Notes: generated by a model from the sequence alone, not told the origin. A DNA stretch of 47,894 nt from Patescibacteria group bacterium (GCA_025450075.1 JANWIC010000004.1:1-47894), one strand, 5' to 3'; numbered from the stretch's first letter, positions 8,163 to 17,069 are shown. Translations and numbers: made by a program.

Positions 8163-9871
8163 TGCGAAATATAGATAGCAACTGATGTTGAAGAAATTAC
8201 ATTCCCATTTAGATCTTTTGCAGTAAATGTCAGCATATATGGGCCGTTTCCTCTCCAATTCCATCCTGAAAGATCAACAAGTGATTCTTTATGGTCTGTT
8301 GCATTCTGCATTAGATTGAATTGACCATTATCTACTTGCCAGTACATATTGTATGAAGATAATGATGCGCCATTCAAGACAGCTTTAAATGGTTGTGTCC
8401 CTGATACTGTTACTTTATTTGTCGGCCACCATACGGAAACAGTTGAACCTGTCGGAGTAGGTGTTGGTGACTGACCCACCGTTATATTTATTATGCTATT
8501 GTTCCAGTAGTAGAGTGTTGACCATGTGCTGTTAAATACTCCTAATTTTACCTGGTATACCCCTGCTGATTGAGGAGTCCAGTTTATCGTATAATTTTGT
8601 GCCTGATTTGTACTAAATGATTGGTTTTGGAAATACTGTTGAAACACTTTTGTGCTCCCGGCGTATATTTCCATATCGGTGATAATGCCGCTTGTATTTC
8701 CTCCCGTATCTTTTATTCCAGTTGAAATAGTTGCCTGCTGATTAACCGAAGGAGATGATGGTGACACAGATGTCGGCTGCATGGAGAATGCAGGTTGTGT
8801 TCCTCCTCCACCACTTCCTCCGCCTTGTGAAAACCAGGTTATCAAAACTTGCTGAGCTGATTTGTTTTGAACAGTATACCCGTTATCATTTGGACCACCA
8901 GCATTTGGATCTACTGACCATTGCCATATTTGAACACCAATCATCCAGGGATAATTGCTCCAATAATCAAAAAGTGCAGTATAGTCATTTGCCTGTTCGG
9001 TTTGGTCTGCAGGACCTCCCATACTGTAATTCCATGGTTGTGTATTAGCGCCTTTTACGCTTCTGTATCCTATTTCTGTAAAAAGCACGGGTTTTTGGTA
9101 TGTATTACTGAGCGATTGAATATTGGAAATGTATCCTCCCCAAGCTCCTTCAAGTTGTGATACAGAAGCGTCAGCCTGGCTTGTCAGATTAAAATATGCA
9201 GATATACCAATATAGTCCAATATATTCCAAAATGCGATATGGTCTTTCTCGTCAACAAAACCTGAAGGACCCCAATTTGAACTATAGGTAAGTTTTCCCG
9301 AAAAAATACTTCGAATTTTTGAAATGAGTGTATCCCAATATCCAGTATTTGCAGATGATGAAGTGTATGTTGATAGTGTAATCAATTCACTTCCAATACA
9401 AATCTCTTCAACATTATGTGCTTGTGCTATAGTTGCAAGATGGGACATGATCTGTCCATAATTGGAAAACCATCCTGCCTTATCTGATGGGTTAATGTAT
9501 GCTCGCCAATCTCCAGTTGTCGGATCAATATGAGGAGCAAGCATAACATGAAGACCTATACTATGTGCATAATCTATTCCTGCAATTAGTGAGGCGTCTG
9601 TAGGAGTGTTGTACCCGCCTTGAATGGAACTTGTGTATAAATCAGACTGATAGTATGGAATGATAAGTGTGACATAGTTTGCTCCAGTTGCTTGTAAGTT
9701 TTTAAGAGAAGTTTGAAAAGAACTTGAATCATAATCAGTTGTATTTGTCGGCACTATTGTCTCTCCTTTTTGCCAATTAGCCAAGCTTCCTGCTGCGTGA
9801 GTTGATCTTGGTAAAAAAGCAAAAAAGATGGAAAAAAGAAGAAGGATTAGTAATACTGATAGTCGTTTCAT
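8159..9871 (-). CDS. Secreted GH113-like beta-mannanase with two C-terminal modules
   Basis: A signal peptide is evident (MKRLSVLLILLLFSIFFAFL, cut near THAAG). Residues about 27-347 form a GH113-like TIM barrel: LAPHIDP, CIGSEL with a likely acid/base Glu near 162, YIGISAYF, LFTEIGYRS with a likely nucleophile Glu near 266, and QIWQWSVDP. GH113 enzymes cut beta-1,4-mannan or related glycans. A GGGSGGGG linker leads to a beta-sandwich module (about 360-465) ending VYQVKLGVFNSTWSTLYYW, and, after a PTPTPT linker, a final module with WWPTNKVTVSGTQPFKAVLNG and VDLSGWNWRGNGPY. The first module is also found at the end of the GH8 protein at 14381. It likely works outside the cell on the glycan made by this locus. 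Confidence 0.85.
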   Translation of the reverse strand: MKRLSVLLILLLFSIFFAFLPRSTHAAGSLANWQKGETIVPTNTTDYDSSSFQTSLKNLQATGANYVTLIIPYYQSDLYTSSIQGGYNTPTDASLIAGIDYAHSIGLHVMLAPHIDPTTGDWRAYINPSDKAGWFSNYGQIMSHLATIAQAHNVEEICIGSELITLSTYTSSSANTGYWDTLISKIRSIFSGKLTYSSNWGPSGFVDEKDHIAFWNILDYIGISAYFNLTSQADASVSQLEGAWGGYISNIQSLSNTYQKPVLFTEIGYRSVKGANTQPWNYSMGGPADQTEQANDYTALFDYWSNYPWMIGVQIWQWSVDPNAGGPNDNGYTVQNKSAQQVLITWFSQGGGSGGGGTQPAFSMQPTSVSPSSPSVNQQATISTGIKDTGGNTSGIITDMEIYAGSTKVFQQYFQNQSFSTNQAQNYTINWTPQSAGVYQVKLGVFNSTWSTLYYWNNSIINITVGQSPTPTPTGSTVSVWWPTNKVTVSGTQPFKAVLNGASLSSYNMYWQVDNGQFNLMQNATDHKESLVDLSGWNWRGNGPYMLTFTAKDLNGNVISSTSVAIYISH

Positions 9872-10054
9872 ATAGGTATAAAAGATATATTGGAATTATC
9901 GTACCGTTAATGCTTGATGAATTCAGTTAGAACACTTACCAAAGACATGCATACCTTCTAACAATATAGGTTATGTAGATATGGGAAATGTATGAAGTAA
10001 TCCTTTTATAACAATATTAAAATTTAATCCAGTCATGTATATTACATTTCCTGC

Positions 10055-10096
10055 GTAAGGATCCTTACTGCCTATAGCTTTCATGATACATATACT
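10055..10096. promoter_or_regulatory. Palindrome and -10 box upstream of the GH8-BcsA-like-GT-C operon
   Basis: The 250-base gap 9872-10121 contains no gene. It holds a perfect 14-base palindrome, GTAAGGATCCTTAC (10055-10068), followed 22 bases later by a TATACT box (10091-10096) that ends 25 bases before the GH8 ATG. The palindrome overlaps where a -35 box would lie, so it may be an operator. Which regulator binds is unknown. Confidence 0.4.
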
Positions 10097-10121
10097 AATC
10101 CCAGTATTTCATCGGATTTGA

Positions 10122-11324
10122 ATGGCACGATTCACCCGAAAACAAAAGACCGCAGCAGGAATAATTCTACTTGGGGTTATAGCGACTTTTTTTATTGTTC
10201 ACATTGGAAAATCAACTCCTACTCCTCAGGTGAATATCCAATACACTGATGTATTATCCAATGCCTGGCAATATTACAAAAAAACATATATCCAAGCAGA
10301 TGGAAGAGTTATTGATGTAACATCTCCTAATTTGCAAAGCACATCAGAAGGACAATCTTATGCAATGCTGCAAGCAGTTCAAGAACAGGACCATGACTAT
10401 TTTGATCGAGTATATCAATGGACACTCTCAAACTTGGCTGTTCGGCATGATGGTTTGTTTGCATGGTTATGGGGAAGAAAACCTGATGGTTCATGGGGGG
10501 TAATCCAGGAAAATGGAGGAATGAACAGCGCAACTGATGGAGATGAACAAACAGCTGTAGCATTAATTAATGCCTACAATACCTGGAAAGAGCAAAAATA
10601 TCTTACAGAAGCAATGTCTTTGATGAAAAGCATTTATGCATCCGATACTGCTTCTTACAATAACCAGAAATATGTTGTTGCAGGAAATTGGGCAAATGAC
10701 AGTATTGCAAATCCCGAACCTATTCTTTTTATAAACCCCTCATATTTGCAGTTAACAGATTACAGGCTTTTTAGCAGATATGATAATGCAGATAATTGGA
10801 ATGGTATCATCAATACTTCTTTTGATGTATTAAATAACTGTACTTTTGATAGTTCGAATATTGCGATGCTTCCCCCAAATTGGTGTTTAATCAACACCGA
10901 TAGATTCAATATTAATTATACAAATCCATCCTTTCCACCTGTATATAGCTATGACGCTTTTCGAACAATGTATAACGTAGCACTTGATTACAAAATATAC
11001 AAAGATCCAAGAGATTTATCATATTTACAAAAAACGAGTAATTCACTTTATAAATTTTATCAACAAAATTCCAGTGGTGAAGCATACAACATATTAACTG
11101 ATCAGACAATAAGTGGTGGGTCATATATTATCAGTTCTGGGACTGCAGCTAATTTCTATTTCACCCACCCAAATGAAGCTGATTCAGTTTTTATGGACAA
11201 TATTTACCGACAATATGAATCTGAAAGTGGAAAATTTGGAAATGGATATTATGATTCAAACTGGAATTGGTTTATGACTTATCTATATTCAAATCAAGTA
11301 GAAAACAATATTCCAGTCGTATAG
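10122..11324 (+). CDS. Membrane-anchored GH8 endoglucanase-like enzyme
   Basis: A 400-residue protein with one N-terminal membrane segment (about 11-28, IILLGVIATFFIVHI), so it is either anchored or secreted. The rest is a GH8 (alpha/alpha)6 barrel. STSEGQSYAM carries the general-acid Glu near 76; ATDGDEQTA carries the conserved Asp near 139; YSYDAFRTMY holds the Asp of the YDAxR loop, which in BcsZ-type GH8 enzymes is the base. GH8 covers endo-beta-1,4-glucanases (BcsZ), chitosanases and xylanases. The next gene, 3 bases away, is a cellulose-synthase-like GT2, the same pairing as BcsA and BcsZ in known cellulose operons, so an endoglucanase role on the nascent polymer is the best guess. Two Cys near 250-270 may form a disulfide. 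Confidence 0.9.
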   Translation: MARFTRKQKTAAGIILLGVIATFFIVHIGKSTPTPQVNIQYTDVLSNAWQYYKKTYIQADGRVIDVTSPNLQSTSEGQSYAMLQAVQEQDHDYFDRVYQWTLSNLAVRHDGLFAWLWGRKPDGSWGVIQENGGMNSATDGDEQTAVALINAYNTWKEQKYLTEAMSLMKSIYASDTASYNNQKYVVAGNWANDSIANPEPILFINPSYLQLTDYRLFSRYDNADNWNGIINTSFDVLNNCTFDSSNIAMLPPNWCLINTDRFNINYTNPSFPPVYSYDAFRTMYNVALDYKIYKDPRDLSYLQKTSNSLYKFYQQNSSGEAYNILTDQTISGGSYIISSGTAANFYFTHPNEADSVFMDNIYRQYESESGKFGNGYYDSNWNWFMTYLYSNQVENNIPVV

Positions 11325-11327
11325 CAT

Positions 11328-12908
11328 ATGAAGAATAAATTTAAATTCAAACAATCACATATTAAAAAACCTTTGATTATCCTTGCCTGGATTGCTTCCA
11401 TTGTATATATTTACTGGTGGCTACAATTCTCCAATGTTGGAAATATCTATTTATATATTATACTACTTATCAGTGAAATATATTTTCTTTTGATGACTTG
11501 GGGATACTGGTTTACTGTATGGGATACTTCTTTTACTAAAAAAAGATCTATTCATACATTCCCGAGTATTGATATTTATATTCCGGTATGTGGAGAACCA
11601 TTGGCAATCATTACTAATACCCTTACAGCAATTCTAAGAATGAAATATAAAGAAGGTTTCGTAGCCGATTATCCGGAGTTGGTACATATCTTTATCCTGA
11701 ATGATGGGTTTGTAGCAAAAAAAGAAAATTGGAAAGATGTTGATGATTTAGCTTTGCGATATCCCGTCACAGTAATTACTAGAGAAATTGGTGGAGGTGC
11801 AAAAGCCGGGAATATTAATAATGCTATGAAACAAACGTGGGGAGAGTATATTGTTATTTTTGATGCAGATATGAATCCTCTTCCTGATTTTTTAACAGAA
11901 ACAATAGGATTTTTTAGAAAAAATTCAGTTGCATTTGTCCAAACCCCTCAATATTACAGCAACAAAAAAAGAAATTTTGTAACAGACGGAGCATGGGCAC
12001 AGCAGGAGTTATTCTTCGGTCCTATTTGCAGGGGAAAAAATAGGGTAAATGCAGCATTTTGCTGCGGGACTAATGTCATAATCCGAAGGAAAGCGCTTGA
12101 GGCAATAAACGGGTTTGATACGGATAACATAGCAGAAGACTTTTCTACTTCAGTACGAATACATGCGCAGGGATGGAAAACAATCTATTACCCACATGTT
12201 CTTGCACATGGACTAGCTCCAATGAATATTGAGGAATATTACTCTCAGCAGCTTCGTTGGGCGAAAGGATCAATCGATGTTTTCTTTAAAAACAACCCGA
12301 TTTTTAAACGGCATTTAACACTTGCTCAGCGAATCCAATACCTTTTGTCTTTGGGATATTATTTCATGGGATTTTTCATGATACTCGATGCTTTTATTCC
12401 CGTTATTTTTCTCGTAACAGGAATTGTCCCGGTAAAAGGAACTTCAACCACATATATTCTGCTTTTCATGCCATATATTCTTTTTATTATCTATATCCTT
12501 TCTGCTTCAACCGGAGGAAGCTTGAATTACAAAGCATTGCAATTTTCTATCGGTTCTTTCTATATCCAAATAATTGCAATATTTTCATCGATATTTCACA
12601 GAAAAATTGGATTTAAAGTGACAAGCAAAGAAGTAGGAAAAGAAAAGAACTTCTATTTCAAACTTGTTTGGCCGCATATACTATATATAATAATAGGTTT
12701 CATATCCATCGGTATTGGGGTGTTTCGTGAGGGATTCAGTCCAGCAATCATCACGAATATGTCATGGATTATATTTAATATGACAATGATATCTGCACAT
12801 GTGTATGCAGCAATGCCGGGATTACAGGCATGGCTAAAAAAGATTTTTCCTACAGAATCATTTGGGTATGATGAAACTCCTGAAGTATATATCAATATAA
12901 TTCATTAA
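11328..12908 (+). CDS. Cellulose-synthase-like processive GT2 (BcsA-like, no PilZ domain)
   Basis: This 526-residue membrane enzyme has two N-terminal helices (about 14-32 and 39-62), a cytosolic GT2 domain (about 75-320), and about five C-terminal helices. The processive-synthase signature is full: ILNDGF near 124, FDADMNP near 179, QTPQYY near 205, AFCCGTNVIIRR, IAEDFSTS near 268 and QQLRW near 307. This is the BcsA/CesA family, which polymerises UDP-sugars and threads the chain through the membrane. It ends soon after the last helices, so the c-di-GMP-binding PilZ domain of BcsA is absent, and there is no bcsB gene nearby. It sits between a GH8 gene and a GT-C gene with almost no spacing. 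The product could be cellulose, mannan or another beta-glycan. Confidence 0.9.
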   Translation: MKNKFKFKQSHIKKPLIILAWIASIVYIYWWLQFSNVGNIYLYIILLISEIYFLLMTWGYWFTVWDTSFTKKRSIHTFPSIDIYIPVCGEPLAIITNTLTAILRMKYKEGFVADYPELVHIFILNDGFVAKKENWKDVDDLALRYPVTVITREIGGGAKAGNINNAMKQTWGEYIVIFDADMNPLPDFLTETIGFFRKNSVAFVQTPQYYSNKKRNFVTDGAWAQQELFFGPICRGKNRVNAAFCCGTNVIIRRKALEAINGFDTDNIAEDFSTSVRIHAQGWKTIYYPHVLAHGLAPMNIEEYYSQQLRWAKGSIDVFFKNNPIFKRHLTLAQRIQYLLSLGYYFMGFFMILDAFIPVIFLVTGIVPVKGTSTTYILLFMPYILFIIYILSASTGGSLNYKALQFSIGSFYIQIIAIFSSIFHRKIGFKVTSKEVGKEKNFYFKLVWPHILYIIIGFISIGIGVFREGFSPAIITNMSWIIFNMTMISAHVYAAMPGLQAWLKKIFPTESFGYDETPEVYINIIH

Positions 12909-14384
12909 ATGAAGGACTTTCGTGTTTCAGTTGTTACAACTCTGGTTATCCTTGTCTGTATAGCAGTTGGTCTATTGCTTCGGTTACATTTCATTTCCTC
13001 TTTAAGCATATCGCTAGATGAGGCACAAAGCATTTGGCAGGCACAACATACCTTATGGGGATCTGATAGTATATTTGTAGTAATGGCAAAAGACATACAT
13101 CCTCCGCTATTTGTCTTAATGCTCCATTTTTGGATTCAACAATTCGGACAAGGTGCTTTTATAGATAGAATACTTCCCCTCATATTCGGAATGCTTTCCA
13201 TTCCTCCCTTTTACTTTCTTGTCAAAGAGGTATATACAAGAAAAGAAGGTATCTTTGCTGTTGCGATTGCTGGATGTGGCCCATTATGGATATGGTATTC
13301 AATAGATATAAAAAACTATTCATTATTAATATTTGGAACGATATTATCTCTTTTGTCATTTTTTAAAATTGTGCATAACAATCATCCACGCACATGGATG
13401 ATTTTCTTTTTTCTATCACAAATATTGGGTATGTATTCCCATTATTTTTTCTTTCTAATAATTTTGCTGGAATTTATTGGAGCATTTATTTACAAAAAAA
13501 AGAGCATTATCATCCTCTCACTTTTATCAGCGATATTCTTCATTCCATGGGGATATGAATTTTTGCTCTTTCACTCCAGTTCTACACAACCAAGTCTTGG
13601 ACAGGTAAACCTGTTTAATATTCTCCTGACAATTTTTGAATTGGTGCTAGGGTATCACAGCACCGATTTTTATAAAGCATCGATTGCCCTGTGGCCGCTT
13701 GTTATCCTATTTTTCTTTGTCTATATTAAAGCGTTCCGGAAAGTGAATAAAGATAGTATGCTATTATTGATAGCGATCATTTTACCAATTGCTGGAACCT
13801 TTATTGTATCGCAAATTAGTGTAACGATATTTCTCACGCGTTATCTTCTGTTTGTTTCCATTTTCTTATACATGGTGATTAGCAGAAGCATATTCTCTGC
13901 AAAATATGTTCCGTATCGTTTAGTCGGAACAGTAGGCTTTTTAATACTACTTCTTTTTATGACATATACACAATTTAGCGATCCGTTGAACATTTCCGTT
14001 GAGGATTACAAAGATTCAGTTGCCTATGTTGAACAATATGCTACTCCTCACTCGCTCATTATAGTTTCTGCTCCATTTACTATTTATCCATTTGAATATT
14101 ATTACTCAGGAAATGCTCCATATGTAACATTGCCTTTATGGGACAGGAAGCATCCGATTAACTTTGCACCTACTCCCGGTCAGATGGCAGCATTAGTTTC
14201 ATCTTCTGAAAAAACTTACTCAAAAATTTTTTTGATAGAAAGCTATGATCAGGGACATAACAATGAGACAGTGAGCTGGTTTAATAATAAGTTTAAAATT
14301 ATCAGGCAGGAAAATTTCGGATACAATGTATCAGTGCATGAGTATCAAATTTCATATGATACTCATGCACTTGCAAATCGTTAA
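12909..14384 (+). CDS. GT-C family glycosyltransferase (PMT_2/ArnT-like)
   Basis: A 491-residue multi-pass membrane protein with about ten helices and a C-terminal extracytoplasmic tail of about 130 residues. The first outer loop has SISLDEAQSIW, whose acidic pair is the usual GT-C catalytic/metal site, followed by DIHPPLFVLMLHFW, a hallmark of the PMT_2 group. These enzymes take a sugar from a polyprenyl-phosphate carrier and add it to a glycan, lipid or protein outside the membrane. The ATG follows directly on the stop of the GT2 gene, so translation is coupled. The donor could come from the DPM1-like domain encoded at 5340-7493. The last codons form one arm of a large inverted repeat. Confidence 0.88.
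   Translation: MKDFRVSVVTTLVILVCIAVGLLLRLHFISSLSISLDEAQSIWQAQHTLWGSDSIFVVMAKDIHPPLFVLMLHFWIQQFGQGAFIDRILPLIFGMLSIPPFYFLVKEVYTRKEGIFAVAIAGCGPLWIWYSIDIKNYSLLIFGTILSLLSFFKIVHNNHPRTWMIFFFLSQILGMYSHYFFFLIILLEFIGAFIYKKKSIIILSLLSAIFFIPWGYEFLLFHSSSTQPSLGQVNLFNILLTIFELVLGYHSTDFYKASIALWPLVILFFFVYIKAFRKVNKDSMLLLIAIILPIAGTFIVSQISVTIFLTRYLLFVSIFLYMVISRSIFSAKYVPYRLVGTVGFLILLLFMTYTQFSDPLNISVEDYKDSVAYVEQYATPHSLIIVSAPFTIYPFEYYYSGNAPYVTLPLWDRKHPINFAPTPGQMAALVSSSEKTYSKIFLIESYDQGHNNETVSWFNNKFKIIRQENFGYNVSVHEYQISYDTHALANR
14334..14370. terminator. Perfect 14-base inverted repeat at the end of the GT-C gene, possible two-way terminator
   Basis: GTGCATGAGTATCA and TGATACTCATGCAC form a perfect 14-base stem with a 9-base loop. 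It lies inside the last codons of the GT-C gene, about 14 bases before its stop, in the zone where this gene meets the convergent GH8 gene. The position fits a terminator working in both directions, although the T-runs that follow are weak, so mRNA protection or a protein site remain possible. Confidence 0.5.
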
Positions 14385-15952
14385 TTTATTGTGATTGTTC
14401 CCACATGTGTTGCCCATGAATATTCATGTGACCAATCGGGTGAAAATATTCCTACCTCTATGGAATAGACTCCTTTTGCAAAACCCGAAGGAACATTCCA
14501 TTTGACAGGAATTGTTATATCGGTTCCTTTTTGGTTTTGATTATCGGTAATAATTTGTGCAACTTTTTGTCCTGTATTATTTTTCATTTCGGTATCAACA
14601 AGATATGTTGCATCAGTTACTTCTAATGTATCAAGATGCAGATTAATGGTATATGCGAGTGAAATGTTCGCACTAACCCCTTTACTTGCTGTTTGAGCTA
14701 GAGTAGTTGGAGTAACAGGTGAACTTGTTGGAAGTAAAGGTTGGTTGGAGCTATAGAGATTAGTAATATTTCCATTTCCCATCATCAATCCGAATGCAGC
14801 CCAGTTATTTCCATAATAATTGGTTGAATTGCTTGCAAAATATGCATAGCCATTATTATATATATAGTCTTTTTCAATTTTTTGTTCGATGCCTGATACT
14901 ATGGCAGGGTCTGATTTCATAAATACTGCGAGATCCCCTCCGTAAATTGCTGAGGATTCGTAACTATTTTTTACCGTTCCATCATGGTTGTACTCTGCGT
15001 AAATCTTTCCTAGGCTATTCCATTGGTCAAGCATGAAGGTATGAATTGCGCCTCCAAGAATTGCCGATGCTCGTGGTTCGTTAAACCAGAGATAATCTTC
15101 TGCAACTCGGAAAGTTGTTCTGAATGCATCATAAGTATAGGCATTCGTTCTATCGTTCCCATTTGGCTGGTTAAGAGTAAGGCTTGTTAGGTCAAGTATT
15201 CCCCAGTTTGGGAAAAGACCAGCATTTGTTGCAAGTATTCCTGTTGTTGATTTATTTAACAAATCATATGAAGTATCTACAACACTATTCCATTTTGTGT
15301 TTCCACTGCTTTGTGCAAATAATTTGTAATATGCAGGAGCTAAGTATGAAAGGTTGATGTCTACATTATTCCCTTGATATCGGGTATATGTCCCGCCAGT
15401 TATATATAGCCTACCATCAGACCCTTTAGCTGTCTCTTTTGACAGGATATCTGCAATAATTGCATTCGCTTGTTGTGTATATGAATTTTGTCCCCATTGT
15501 TTTCCTGCAAAAAGCAGTGCTGTTGCAATATCTTCATCTGCATCTGTTGCTCCTGTCCAATCAAGCACAGCATTGTTATAATGCCAGGCAAAAAGATTAT
15601 CTCGATTACTTTGATCTGAATTATTCATTCGAGACAAATTTTGTTTTGTCCAGTTCCAAATACTATCAAATGTTGTCTGATCGTTCATATATACAGAACG
15701 TAGCATTCCGTATCCCTGGCCTTCAGAAACAACATCATATCCCTGGTCAGGTCGTACGACTTTGCCATTATCTATATAATACTTTTTATACCCATTCCAT
15801 GATGAAGTAAGCATGGCGGAAATATCTTGTGAGGGAGTTTGTGTGATTTGTGAATGCACAGATTGAGAATGAAATGTTTGATACAAGAAACTGGAAACGA
15901 CGGACAAAACGACAACAAAAATAATACTGAAAGACTTTTTATTGTTTTTCAT
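14381..15952 (-). CDS. Secreted GH8 endoglucanase-like enzyme with C-terminal beta-sandwich module
   Basis: The ATG at 15952 (MKNNKKSFSIIFVVVLSVVSSFL) gives a clean signal peptide or anchor; the ATGs at 15994 and 15973 add a non-signal-like extension. The GH8 barrel (about residues 45-410) has DVVSEGQGYGM with the general-acid Glu, GATDADEDIATAL with the conserved Asp, and YTYDAFRTTFR. After a Pro/Thr-rich linker, about the last 100 residues form a module ending YSIEVGIFSPDWSHEYSW, which matches the middle module of the GH113 protein at 8159. The enzyme would cut beta-1,4-glucan or a related polymer outside the cell. It is the second GH8 of the locus and overlaps the convergent GT-C gene by 4 bases. 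Confidence 0.88.
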   Translation of the reverse strand: MKNNKKSFSIIFVVVLSVVSSFLYQTFHSQSVHSQITQTPSQDISAMLTSSWNGYKKYYIDNGKVVRPDQGYDVVSEGQGYGMLRSVYMNDQTTFDSIWNWTKQNLSRMNNSDQSNRDNLFAWHYNNAVLDWTGATDADEDIATALLFAGKQWGQNSYTQQANAIIADILSKETAKGSDGRLYITGGTYTRYQGNNVDINLSYLAPAYYKLFAQSSGNTKWNSVVDTSYDLLNKSTTGILATNAGLFPNWGILDLTSLTLNQPNGNDRTNAYTYDAFRTTFRVAEDYLWFNEPRASAILGGAIHTFMLDQWNSLGKIYAEYNHDGTVKNSYESSAIYGGDLAVFMKSDPAIVSGIEQKIEKDYIYNNGYAYFASNSTNYYGNNWAAFGLMMGNGNITNLYSSNQPLLPTSSPVTPTTLAQTASKGVSANISLAYTINLHLDTLEVTDATYLVDTEMKNNTGQKVAQIITDNQNQKGTDITIPVKWNVPSGFAKGVYSIEVGIFSPDWSHEYSWATHVGTITIN

Positions 15953-15965
15953 GGTGTTATATTTA

Positions 15966-15982
15966 TTACACATAAAGTGTAA
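15966..15982. promoter_or_regulatory. Inverted repeat upstream of the second GH8 gene, possible operator
   Basis: TTACAC-ATAAA-GTGTAA is a perfect 6-base inverted repeat with a 5-base centre, 14 bases upstream of the preferred GH8 start at 15952. This is a promoter-proximal place where a dimeric regulator could bind. If translation starts at 15994 instead, the repeat would lie inside the coding region. Confidence 0.35.
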
Positions 15983-16034
15983 ATAATGTAACATTCATGA
16001 AGGCTAAGTGCAAGCACAACTACAACTTATCCCA

Positions 16035-17006
16035 TTATTCTAAGAAATCAATATCAAGAAAATTGCGATTGATTGGTTGGTGGGGATGGATATATCTTTG
16101 TAAATAGGTAATGTAGGGTTTTGCTTTTTGAAAATTATGATGTATTAGCCATGAGCTTTTTACAATTGCAATTATAAGAGAAAACACATCAATTTTTTCA
16201 TGAAATAACTTTGGATCAGATAAATCAATATCAATTTCTTCTCTCCACCCTTTGATTAGATATTCTGATAATCCTGGATGCAGCATATGAAAATTTGCTA
16301 TATCCCAAACTGGATCCATACTCATCTTATTTCCGAAATCAATCATTCCGCTATACCCATATTTTGCCGCAAAAATATGAAGCAAATCATAATCACCATG
16401 CACTAACCTTCCTTGTTTGAGAGAATGGACAGAAGGATGTGAAGCAATATATGTTTTTATCCATTCTGCTTCTGAGTTCGTTATGATATTTGCATTACAT
16501 AATAAAGGCAAGTGTTCATGGAGAGCATTATGGAGTACAGTTTGCAGATCATCATCATATCCGCAAACAATTCTGTATTTTCTACTCAATTCATTTGAAC
16601 ACCATCCAAAACCTCTTGTATGGATATGGTGCATCCGAGCCAAATCCTTACCCGCTCTAGTGATGATAAATGCTTGCTCACTTTTAGCTAATGAAAGCGT
16701 TGAAAATGGTTGGCCATCAATTGCAGTAATAACAAAAAAGGGATATTGAAAAGTGATCTCAGAATCATCATATATGACAGGACGGGGTACTCGTACATTT
16801 TTTTCAGCTAAATGTTCAATCACCCATTTTTCCGTATAGAAAGGAATGTGGTCAAGTGAAATTTTGATATAGTAATATCTGACATCTGTTTTAAATCTCC
16901 ATACCTCATTTGGTGGCTGTGATTTTACCTGTTCAATTTCATAAACTTTTCGCTTCAGATAGGTTTGTAATAGGTTGTCGATATCTGTTTTTGTAATTTT
17001 TTCCAT
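16035..17006 (-). CDS. Aminoglycoside phosphotransferase (APH)-like kinase
   Basis: A 323-residue protein with the APH/choline-kinase fold. The catalytic loop is LVHGDYDLLHIFA: the HGD catalytic Asp is kept, while the usual Asn five residues later is His, a variant I have in mind for other APH-like proteins. The metal-binding motif follows as GMIDFGNKMSMDPVWDIA. It would move a phosphate from ATP to a small hydroxylated molecule in the cytoplasm; members act on sugars, choline, thiamine or antibiotics, so resistance should not be assumed. A TATTAT box 6 bases before the ATG suggests a leaderless mRNA. It is a single gene between the second GH8 gene and the ydjM-like gene. Confidence 0.82.
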   Translation of the reverse strand: MEKITKTDIDNLLQTYLKRKVYEIEQVKSQPPNEVWRFKTDVRYYYIKISLDHIPFYTEKWVIEHLAEKNVRVPRPVIYDDSEITFQYPFFVITAIDGQPFSTLSLAKSEQAFIITRAGKDLARMHHIHTRGFGWCSNELSRKYRIVCGYDDDLQTVLHNALHEHLPLLCNANIITNSEAEWIKTYIASHPSVHSLKQGRLVHGDYDLLHIFAAKYGYSGMIDFGNKMSMDPVWDIANFHMLHPGLSEYLIKGWREEIDIDLSDPKLFHEKIDVFSLIIAIVKSSWLIHHNFQKAKPYITYLQRYIHPHQPINRNFLDIDFLE

Positions 17007-17012
17007 AGGAAA

Positions 17013-17018
17013 ATAATA
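17013..17018 (-). promoter_or_regulatory. -10 box (TATTAT) placed for a leaderless APH transcript
   Basis: On the minus strand, TATTAT is followed by 6 bases and the ATG at 17006, so a transcript starting about 7 bases past the -10 would begin on or next to the start codon. No convincing -35 was found. Confidence 0.45.
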
Positions 17019-17069
17019 CCCATTCAGTTATATCGAAATTGCTCCCTATACACTGTTAGAAAAGTGACA

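Noticed and set aside
16035-17006. APH-like gene as an antibiotic resistance gene
   Set aside because: The fold covers many small-molecule kinases, and the context gives no hint of resistance.
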